6,966 nt of DNA from an uncultured Clostridia bacterium (GTDB lineage: Bacteria; Bacillota; Clostridia; TANB77; CAG-508), in the NCBI GenBank assembly GCA_947627785.1, contig CANQXC010000046.1, forward strand, positions 1 to 6,966. Reading direction: 5' to 3'. The notes under the pieces were generated by a model. That model was not told the origin of the DNA and made no database searches. It worked only from the letters and a program-made list of their open reading frames with translations. Position 1 is the first letter of the stretch, and each line of letters starts with the position of its first letter. The translations under genes were made by a program, and so were the position numbers. This document shows positions 1 through 5,415 of the stretch, piece after piece.

Positions 1-755
1 GAAATAACTGGAATAATTGCACTTGGATGTACTAATAGCATTTTTACATCTTTAGCATCTTCTTTTACTGCAAATCCATCATCAGATTTAAAATCAAATG
101 CTGTTTTCATTTGTTTAGTTGGAACACTGATTACTTCTACTTCATCAATTCTTGATACTGTACGACCTAGAACCTTATTTCCACTAGTTCTAACAACATC
201 TTTTGCAGTATCAATCATTGTTTTAGTATAAGTATCAACATATAAAATTCTTCCATTTGCAGGAACTCTTGCTTCATCCATTTTGTCCATTAAAGTATCA
301 AAATAAGATAAAACATTCTCTACAGTAATGGTTCCTTTTGCTAATGCTGTAATAGCTTCTTTCGCATTTTTTAATGAATATAATGCATCAATTGCTTCTG
401 CATCCATTTCTGGGAATTTTTGTTCTTCATTCATAGTTTTAGTAATATTTGCAATAGATGCAACATGATTTGTTTCATCAATATCACGTGGATGAACTAA
501 TGTATCCCAAGTTCTATGTCTTTTTAAAGTTTTAGTTTCCCAATTATTATCAAAATTTCTACCGAAAGTTCCAATACTATCTCTATTACCGTCCTTTCTA
601 CCTTTTACAGTTAAACTAGGTAATTCAACCGTATTACTATTTAAAAATTTTACATCAGACTTAATTGCTGACCATAAAGCACCAAAATATAGTACATAAG
701 GATAAGCTTGTGCTAATTCTCTACTATATTCCTTTGCATAATTTAATTTTGCCAC
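1..755 (-). CDS. Major capsid protein, N-terminal 251 residues (3' part outside window)
   Basis: This is the shell subunit of the head, expected to have the HK97 fold. The frame is open to the left edge. Recognisable features are the N-terminus AKLNYAKEYSRELAQAYPYV followed by LYFGALW, then W-x-T-L-V-H-P-R-D-I-D-E-T-N (83-96) and NEEQKFPEMDA (109-119). This combination is common in capsid proteins of Streptococcus- and Clostridium-type siphophages. The start is GTG at 755, because AAAGGA (770-765) is 9 bases upstream; an in-frame ATG at 764 directly abuts that ribosome site, leaving no spacing. It follows the scaffold gene by 20 bases, the usual order. It looks intact as far as seen. Confidence 0.93.
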   Translation of the reverse strand, partial: MAKLNYAKEYSRELAQAYPYVLYFGALWSAIKSDVKFLNSNTVELPSLTVKGRKDGNRDSIGTFGRNFDNNWETKTLKRHRTWDTLVHPRDIDETNHVASIANITKTMNEEQKFPEMDAEAIDALYSLKNAKEAITALAKGTITVENVLSYFDTLMDKMDEARVPANGRILYVDTYTKTMIDTAKDVVRTSGNKVLGRTVSRIDEVEVISVPTKQMKTAFDFKSDDGFAVKEDAKDVKMLLVHPSAIIPVI

Positions 756-764
756 AAAAATCAT

Positions 765-770
765 TCCTTT
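765..770 (-). promoter_or_regulatory. Ribosome binding site that decides the capsid start
   Basis: AAAGGA on the minus strand touches an ATG at 764 and is 9 bases from the GTG at 755. The spacing favours the GTG as the true start. The same geometry is seen before the 45-aa peptide (9 bases) and the scaffold gene (8 bases). Confidence 0.55.
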
Positions 771-775
771 CTTTT

Positions 776-1369
776 TTAATGTTTTCTTACACCAGTGAAA
801 CCAAAATTAAATAAATTTCCACTAGGTTGAGCACTATCGGTTGTGTCTGCACCAACTTGTACTCCTTCTGTTCCTTTTTCATTTGTTTTTCTTAAACTAG
901 GAACATCAGTTAAAACCTTATTTAAGGCTTCTTTTACCTTTTCGCCATTAACGTTATTTTTTTCATCAATAACACCACTAAAATCAGCCAATTTTATTAA
1001 ATAAGGGATTGTTTTTTTATCAACTCCAAGTTCTAAAGATTGTAATAAAGCTTCATGTTCAATATTTTGCTTTAAAATTACAGCATCCTTATCTTTAAGT
1101 TGATTTTGTAGATTTTCATTATCTACTTTTTGTTGTTTGCTATCTTGTTCTCTTTTAGTTTTAAAACTTTGAATTGCAGTGTTCATTTCTTCTTCACTTA
1201 ATCCTTGTTTTTGAAAATAAGATTTTAAAATAGCATCCTCATTTCTTTGATTACGACTATCAATCATTCCTTGAATTTTGTCGTAGTCTACAGGTTGAGC
1301 TCCTGTATTTTGTGTCACTACATTTTGACCAGTTGTAGTTTCTGGAGTTTGTGTTTGATTATTTTCCAT
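776..1369 (-). CDS. Capsid scaffolding protein
   Basis: This guides assembly of the major capsid protein into a procapsid and leaves before or during DNA packaging. The 197 residues follow the scaffold pattern. There is a polar Gln/Thr-rich disordered N-terminus (to about residue 25) and a charged helical middle. A coiled coil at about 65-105 carries KVDNENLQNQLKDKD, and a short C-terminal tail ends NLFNFGFTGVRKH. The NFGFTG ending is typical of scaffold-type (DUF4355-like) proteins encoded just before capsid genes in Gram-positive siphophages. The start is ATG at 1369, because AAAGGA (1383-1378) lies 8 bases upstream; an in-frame ATG at 1375 is only 2 bases from it. The stop is 20 bases before the capsid start. 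No protease domain is seen. Confidence 0.85.
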   Translation of the reverse strand: MENNQTQTPETTTGQNVVTQNTGAQPVDYDKIQGMIDSRNQRNEDAILKSYFQKQGLSEEEMNTAIQSFKTKREQDSKQQKVDNENLQNQLKDKDAVILKQNIEHEALLQSLELGVDKKTIPYLIKLADFSGVIDEKNNVNGEKVKEALNKVLTDVPSLRKTNEKGTEGVQVGADTTDSAQPSGNLFNFGFTGVRKH

Positions 1370-1398
1370 AATCATCTTCCTTTCTTTTTAAAGACTTG

Positions 1399-1427
1399 AT
1401 TGTCTATTCCAAAGCTTTTAATGTCAT
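1399..1427 (-). promoter_or_regulatory. Possible sigma-70-type promoter for scaffold and capsid genes
   Basis: On the minus strand ATGACA (1427-1422; 5 of 6 to the -35 consensus) is followed after 17 bases by GACAAT (1404-1399; 4 of 6 to the -10 consensus). The ribosome site of the scaffold gene lies about 15 bases further on. Its place just after the terminator gives it sense, since capsid and scaffold are needed in large amounts. In such AT-rich DNA a match like this can arise by chance. Confidence 0.3.
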
Positions 1428-1446
1428 CACGTTTTGGACATTAAAA
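1416..1446 (-). repeat. 10-bp inverted repeat abutting the terminator
   Basis: TTTTAATGTC (1416-1425) and GACATTAAAA (1437-1446) are perfect inverted copies around an 11-base loop. The minus-strand 5' arm begins with the T tract of the terminator hairpin, so the two hairpins touch end to end. It may be a second RNA hairpin in the scaffold leader, part of the same RNA fold, or an operator-like site overlapping the possible promoter at 1399-1427. Confidence 0.5.
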
Positions 1447-1468
1447 AACTCGATATTTCTATCGAGTT
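1443..1468 (-). terminator. Probable rho-independent terminator
   Basis: On the minus strand AACTCGAT (1468-1461), loop AGAAAT and ATCGAGTT (1454-1447) form a perfect 8-bp stem. It runs straight into a T tract, six T in all counting the last two of the stem. It would end transcription of the packaging/MuF genes and the structured RNA before the scaffold gene. The plus-strand side lacks a T tract. Confidence 0.65.
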
Positions 1469-1473
1469 AAAGT

Positions 1474-1737
1474 TGTCGTTAATAACTAATATTAACGACA
1501 CAATGACTTATTCTACTCTTGGTAGATAAGTAATAGTGCTATTTTATAAGCACTGTGAAGATAATGGGACTCCAACCCATACTAGATAGTTTTAACTTTC
1601 TATCCACCCTTATGTCTAAATCCATAAGTTTCGGAAGGGTGTTAACCTCCTGTTCTACCGCTATTGAACATATATCTTCACACTACCTATAAAGTAGTGC
1701 ATAATAAAAACACTCTATTTCAAGTGCTTATTTATTA
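1474..1737 (-). other. Densely structured RNA region (hairpin chain around the tRNA-like core)
   Basis: Besides the tRNA-like core, nearly every base here belongs to an inverted repeat. There is an AU stem TAATAAA/TTTATTA (1702-1708 with 1731-1737) enclosing a CACT/AGTG hairpin (1711-1726). CACTAC/GTAGTG lies at 1681-1699. AGTGCT/AGCACT lies at 1535-1554. A bulged hairpin at 1506-1531 (ACTTA and TCTAC against GTAGA and TAAGT) follows. A perfect 11-bp hairpin, TGTCGTTAATA/TATTAACGACA with a 5-base loop, lies at 1474-1500. The region lies between the small membrane peptide and a likely terminator, and no credible coding frame was found in it beyond the peptide's last codons. It could be one long RNA processed from the late transcript. 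I could not assign a known RNA family. Confidence 0.55.
1556..1679 (-). ncRNA. tRNA-like structured RNA with a 53-base double-hairpin variable region
   Basis: The minus strand folds as a cloverleaf. Acceptor arm: GAAGATA (1679-1673) pairs with TATCTTC (1563-1557) over 7 bp, with A1556 as discriminator. D arm: GTTC (1669-1666) and GAAC (1655-1652) enclose AATAGCGGTA, keeping the A14, G18-G19 and A21 equivalents. Anticodon arm: GGAGG (1650-1646) and CCTTC (1638-1634, one G-U pair) enclose TTAACAC, with U33 and anticodon AAC. T arm: ATGGG (1580-1576) and CCCAT (1568-1564) enclose TTGGAGT, where C56 is G. Odd points are a 3-base acceptor-D linker, a 53-base variable region (1633-1581) holding hairpins 1628-1609 and 1604-1585, no encoded CCA, and flanks (CA/GTG side) that extend the acceptor stem beyond 7 bp. 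It is unlikely to be an ordinary tRNA; a tRNA mimic or decayed tRNA fits better. Confidence 0.55.
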
Positions 1738-1852
1738 CATTAATTATTTCTCTATTTTCTAATCTCGTTTTTTGAAGTTCTGTTCCAATATTAGCTAAAC
1801 AACACAAGATTAAAAATAAAACTATAATTAAGATTATTCCTATTACTATCAT
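1715..1852 (-). CDS. Tiny single-pass membrane peptide (45 aa)
   Basis: This is a short frame, ATG at 1852 to TAG at 1715-1717, encoding 45 residues. Residues 2-19 (IVIGIILIIVLFLILCCL) are an unbroken hydrophobic stretch that fits one membrane helix or a signal anchor. They are followed by a charged tail with ELQKTRLENRE and a lysine-rich end. The start is well supported: AAAGGA at 1867-1862 lies 9 bases upstream, the same arrangement as in neighbouring genes, and only 2 bases separate it from the 87-aa gene. The last codons run into the structured RNA region. Function is unknown. Options include a membrane-located immunity or exclusion peptide, a holin-like peptide, or a lipoprotein-like anchor (the CC pair has no convincing lipobox). 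Confidence 0.66.
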   Translation of the reverse strand: MIVIGIILIIVLFLILCCLANIGTELQKTRLENREIINVINKHLK

Positions 1853-1854
1853 TT

Positions 1855-2118
1855 TTATTTTTCCTTTCTCATTTTTTTTAATTTTGAAATATGTTTTTCA
1901 GCAAACTTCTCCATTTCTTCTAAAGATTTAGTATCATTTTTCATTTTTTTTATTTTCTCTTTTTCTTCTTCAGTCAATTCTTCTTGAGATACTATTTTTG
2001 GAGTTATAGGTTGACTAATTCTTGCTAAAAACTTATCATGTTTAGATAAATCTTTATATCTTTCACATTTATCTTTTTCATTTAATTTCATAAATTCTTC
2101 AAAAGATAGCTTACTCAT
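1855..2118 (-). CDS. Small charged coiled-coil protein, unknown; candidate partner of MuF-ART
   Basis: This encodes 87 residues, very rich in Lys and Glu. An N-terminal part (1-37, with FEEFMKL and LSKHDKFLARIS) is followed by ITPKIVSQEELTEEE. A helical region from about 46 to 87 probably forms a coiled coil. There is no membrane segment. The ATG overlaps the TGA of the ART-bearing gene by 4 bases (ATGA), with GAGGTGG 4 bases upstream, so the two are probably translated together. I do not recognise a family. Because polymorphic-toxin immunity genes often sit directly after the toxin, an immunity or chaperone role is possible. An ordinary small head-assembly protein is equally possible. Confidence 0.8.
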   Translation of the reverse strand: MSKLSFEEFMKLNEKDKCERYKDLSKHDKFLARISQPITPKIVSQEELTEEEKEKIKKMKNDTKSLEEMEKFAEKHISKLKKMRKEK

Positions 2119-3659
2119 TTTTCCACCTCTTCAAGAAATATTTTAACAAAAAATTCATCAGATGTATCTATTTTTTTTACGTAAAACTCGGTGTTCCTTT
2201 TAAATAAAATTTCTTGTTCTAGTTCATTATATTTTCTCAAATCTTTTCCCGTTTTGCTTTTTATATATATTTGAACTCTAGCTTCAGGATTATAAGTTTC
2301 ACCTATTGTTGTACTTAAAAACTCATTGTGCTTCATATTTTTTCCCTCAGGATATGCTTTTAAAAAGTAATCAATATCTTCACTATTAATAGATACACTT
2401 CTTGTAACTATTCCATTGTAACTAGGCAATTTATCTAATGCTGCATCTAAATTTTTTACTACTTTAGTTAATCGTCCATCTAATTTAGTGCCATTTCTTA
2501 ATGTTTCATTAATTATGTATGATTCGGAACCAACATATGTATTTATTGCATATATCTCATCATTAGTTGGTATTTTATTTAATTCATTTTTCCATTGTTT
2601 CTTTTTATTTTTATACATATTTATATTTTCAGGTGATATTGAACCAAGTGATAATCTATCATATTTTTTGATATTTCTATCAATATAATTCATTCGCTCA
2701 TTAATATAATCCAAATCTGCTTGATGTTCTTCTTCTGTTTCATTTTCTATATTTTCAAGTTCAGGATAATAAGTTGTCAAACCATGACGGCAATTTGGAT
2801 GAAGAAAGCCTTGTTTCATTGCTTCACTTAATAACATATATTTACCATCTTTTTTAGTTCCTCCACTATAGACATCATCAATAAATATATGTTTTTCCCA
2901 TTTTTGACATATAGGACAAGCACCACCATGAGAAGTAGCTTGCACTAATACTCTGCCTATTGATTTCCTAAAATCACCTTCTCCCATAAGTTGTGCTCTT
3001 AAATTAGCAGTTCTAACTGCCATTTGAGTATAACTAGCTATGTTTACTCTTCTACCATTTTTATATTCAATGCAATTTAAACCTCCAGCTAAAAAAGATT
3101 TATTTGCTTCATCAATAGCAAGTTCAGTTTTTTTTAGTTCAGTTAATTCTTCAGTAGCCATTCGTGATGCTTGCTGTTCAGTAAACACTCCATTACCAAC
3201 AAAAAAAGCACTTTTATGAATGACCTGTCTATATTGATCATTAGCCATTCTTAAAGCACTTGTATTAGCAGTTTTTAAATCATTATTTACAACTTTAATT
3301 AAAGCATTTACTTTTTTATCATTCGTTTTGAAAAAACTTTTATTCATAATTTTATTGGGTTTTAATTTTTTAACTAATATTTTATTATACTGTTTTATTG
3401 CGTTAATAGAACCTTGTTTTACTTCTTCTTGGATATGTTTAGCAACTTCTTTATCAAGCCCGCTAGTGTAATTACCAATTATTGATTTATTTTCTCTCCT
3501 ATACCTAGATAATTCTTTCAATTTTTCTGCTTGCCATTGAGTATATTTAAAACCTGTCTTTTCTTCTTCATTAAGATGTCTTTTTAAATTTCTTTTCATA
3601 GAACTTATGAGTTCTTTTTCCATTTCCTCATATAATTCTTTTATTTTATAATCATTCAT
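2115..3659 (-). CDS. Minor capsid protein (MuF / minor capsid 2 type) fused to an ADP-ribosyltransferase domain
   Basis: This is a 514-residue two-part protein. Residues 1-300 form the minor head protein: a charged helical N-terminus, then the MuF core with ATSHGGACPICQKWE (241-255) and HPNCRHGL (287-294), the Cys/His pattern of Phage_min_cap2 / SPP1 gp7-like proteins. A charged linker covers about 301-365. Residues 366-512 resemble the ADP-ribosyltransferase exoenzyme family: INTYVGSESYIINETLRNG (372-390), the NAD-binding arginine in YNGIVTR (R420), the FLSTT motif (447-451, in place of STS), and ARTT glutamates in EQEIL (E481, E483) followed by R488 and F492. The ExE arrangement in this R-S-E class usually modifies arginine, but the target is unknown. 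The start is ATG 3659, with TAGG 9 bases upstream. The stop overlaps the next start as ATGA. It is likely packaged in the head and released into the host. Confidence 0.93.
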   Translation of the reverse strand: MNDYKIKELYEEMEKELISSMKRNLKRHLNEEEKTGFKYTQWQAEKLKELSRYRRENKSIIGNYTSGLDKEVAKHIQEEVKQGSINAIKQYNKILVKKLKPNKIMNKSFFKTNDKKVNALIKVVNNDLKTANTSALRMANDQYRQVIHKSAFFVGNGVFTEQQASRMATEELTELKKTELAIDEANKSFLAGGLNCIEYKNGRRVNIASYTQMAVRTANLRAQLMGEGDFRKSIGRVLVQATSHGGACPICQKWEKHIFIDDVYSGGTKKDGKYMLLSEAMKQGFLHPNCRHGLTTYYPELENIENETEEEHQADLDYINERMNYIDRNIKKYDRLSLGSISPENINMYKNKKKQWKNELNKIPTNDEIYAINTYVGSESYIINETLRNGTKLDGRLTKVVKNLDAALDKLPSYNGIVTRSVSINSEDIDYFLKAYPEGKNMKHNEFLSTTIGETYNPEARVQIYIKSKTGKDLRKYNELEQEILFKRNTEFYVKKIDTSDEFFVKIFLEEVEK

Positions 3660-3669
3660 AGATTTCTAC

Positions 3670-3918
3670 CTATTTTAAATATGGTTTGATATCTCTGTTA
3701 AAATCTCTTAGTACAAAACATAACCATATTCCTTTACAATTAGAATCCAAGTAATAACCTAAATATTTCTCATTCATATCGTCTAAAAAAGAAAATTGAC
3801 TTTTTACATTAAAATCAATTTGTTTAGCAAAACTTTTTATATTTTGCAAACAAGGTTTCTTTATATAAAACTTTAATATACCATCTTTAATTATTGGTAA
3901 TATTATTTGCTTCATCAT
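3670..3918 (-). CDS. Small protein of unknown function between portal and MuF
   Basis: This encodes 82 residues starting MMKQIILPIIKDG. I do not recognise it. It has no clear membrane segment or signal peptide. It is mixed alpha/beta in appearance, with three cysteines (23, 61, 67) and aromatic patches near 54-56 (LGYYLD) and 64-69 (IWLCFV). The frame opens inside the portal gene (32-base overlap), preceded directly by a stop, so ATG 3918 or the adjacent ATG 3915 is the start. Only a weak GGAT-like ribosome site is seen, which suggests translation coupled to the portal. Its stop lies 10 bases before the MuF-ART gene. It could be an accessory head protein or, speculatively, a partner or immunity protein of the downstream ART domain. 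Confidence 0.7.
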   Translation of the reverse strand: MMKQIILPIIKDGILKFYIKKPCLQNIKSFAKQIDFNVKSQFSFLDDMNEKYLGYYLDSNCKGIWLCFVLRDFNRDIKPYLK

Positions 3919-5392
3919 CTATCACATCCAAATCTAAATCTTGACTTATGCTAGGTTCTTCCATTTCTGTAATACCTTGTTCCTCTTTTATTCTTGAAAT
4001 TTCATTTTGTATCCATTCCTCATCTTTACTATCACCATATAATTCTTTAATAGAAGTTTCAATACTCATAATTCCACCATTTTTAGCTTTTGTAACCGTA
4101 TCTATTTGACTATCAAAAGAAGGACTATCATATTCTCCAAATTTAACATCTATTTCTATATCTTCACTTGGAGCATTACCTAACATTTCTTCTTGTGATT
4201 TTAATACCCCATTTATTACTTTAGGAATAAATTTACTTAATGCTTCAATAATTCCTTGTCTTGTATATAATGTAGTTTTTTCCATTTGACGTTCATATGA
4301 AGAATTAGGGTCTTGTATCTTTTTTGTATCAATTCCAAGTGTGCTTGGACTAATCAATCCCTGTAAACACAATTCTAAACAATTAACATATGCTTGATAA
4401 TACTTATCACTGTATATTTCACTTTGTGAAACAGTTATTTGATTTTTATTACCTTCTCGCATATCTGCATCGGTCATAATGTAACTATTATCAAAGCCAT
4501 TGGGTTTCATAACTTCACCATCATTTGGGTCTCTTGGAAGTAAATTTTCAGGTATATATTTTACTGGTTTGCCTTGCCTAATAGCTTCTACCCATTGACT
4601 GATTATTTCATCTAATCCATCAAAAGAATCATATTTAATATTAAACTTACTTGCTCCTCTACCTTTATATTTGCTATTTTTATCTATCATAAAAGGAATT
4701 GCCCACATGGTTGATTTATCAAAAATTAATGTAGGCTTTAAATTAGAAGTTTCTTTTAAAGTATCTAGACTTACTAATTTATCATTATCATACAGTTCAC
4801 ACTTAATATAGCCCCAACCATAAGTTTCTAATAATTTGTATTTCTTTCTATCTTTTTCATAATAATTTTTAAATACGATTTCATACAGTCTGCCACGTTT
4901 ATAAATAAAATCACATTTATCTCCTGATATCCATTCTAAAATAGGATACTTTGTTACATTTTCATCATAAGAAAATCTTATTGCTCCATCACCCAAATAT
5001 AAAGTTTCACAAATAATATCCCGTAACATCTCATCAAAATTATTATCTTTTGCAATTTCTTCCCATGTTTCTATTTTAGCAGTATTTTCACTTTCTACTC
5101 CATTATAGTTATCTATTGTAATATCTGTTAATTTATTTATAATTACTTGTGGTAACCCTGTATGTATTTTTCTTATACCTAAACCAGTAGCTGGTACACT
5201 CGCCCAAAATGATGATTTATTATTTTCTAATTGTTTATAAAATTGTTCTAATTCGTTACTATCTCCGTTGTACCAAATTCTATTTTTAGCATGATAAATA
5301 GCTAAATCTTCATTTCTTTCAATTGTAATAGCTTTTGGTGAATTTTCTCTTATTTCTAACCATGATTGCATTTTATTTTTTACTATATCCAT
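3887..5392 (-). CDS. Portal protein (SPP1 gp6-like)
   Basis: It forms the dodecameric ring at the unique capsid vertex through which terminase packages DNA and to which the connector and tail attach. The 501 residues are close to SPP1 gp6 (503). The N-terminal region has the R-x-x-x-W-Y-x-G-D-S-x-E-L-x-x-F-Y pattern (near residues 38-52) and the TGLPQVIINKL segment (near 78-88), both common in portal proteins of Gram-positive siphophages. The C-terminus is acidic (DLDVIDDEAN), as often seen. An in-frame GTG at 5401 is only 2 bases from AAAGGA (5409-5404). I prefer ATG at 5392 (11 bases away), which gives MDIVKNKMQSWL, similar to other portal N-termini, but GTG 5401 is not excluded. Its 3' end overlaps the next small gene by 32 bases. 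Confidence 0.92.
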   Translation of the reverse strand: MDIVKNKMQSWLEIRENSPKAITIERNEDLAIYHAKNRIWYNGDSNELEQFYKQLENNKSSFWASVPATGLGIRKIHTGLPQVIINKLTDITIDNYNGVESENTAKIETWEEIAKDNNFDEMLRDIICETLYLGDGAIRFSYDENVTKYPILEWISGDKCDFIYKRGRLYEIVFKNYYEKDRKKYKLLETYGWGYIKCELYDNDKLVSLDTLKETSNLKPTLIFDKSTMWAIPFMIDKNSKYKGRGASKFNIKYDSFDGLDEIISQWVEAIRQGKPVKYIPENLLPRDPNDGEVMKPNGFDNSYIMTDADMREGNKNQITVSQSEIYSDKYYQAYVNCLELCLQGLISPSTLGIDTKKIQDPNSSYERQMEKTTLYTRQGIIEALSKFIPKVINGVLKSQEEMLGNAPSEDIEIDVKFGEYDSPSFDSQIDTVTKAKNGGIMSIETSIKELYGDSKDEEWIQNEISRIKEEQGITEMEEPSISQDLDLDVIDDEANNITNN

Positions 5393-5415
5393 TATTTTCA
5401 CTTTCCTTTCATCTC

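Noticed and set aside
1601..1616. AAGGGTGGA on the minus strand, resembling the start of a T-box antiterminator motif
   Set aside because: The rest of the T-box element (ACCGCG) is absent, no stem I specifier loop is seen, and the downstream genes are capsid genes rather than amino-acid genes.
1556..1679. An ordinary tRNA-Val (anticodon AAC) gene
   Set aside because: The 53-base variable region, three-base acceptor-D linker, G in place of C56 and the acceptor stem continuing into its flanks make a functional decoding tRNA unlikely. It is kept as a tRNA-like RNA.
1556..1700. Group I intron or hammerhead ribozyme core (GAAGATATA and CCGAAAC fragments on the minus strand)
   Set aside because: No CTGATGA partner for a hammerhead and no full set of P/Q/R/S group I elements were found, and the region does not interrupt a gene. 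The tRNA-like pairing explains these bases better.
2488..2688. Plus-strand open frame of 66 codons with hydrophobic content
   Set aside because: It lies wholly inside the minus-strand MuF-ART gene, over its linker and ART domain, and the opposite strand codes a motif-bearing protein. It is a shadow frame of AT-rich coding DNA.
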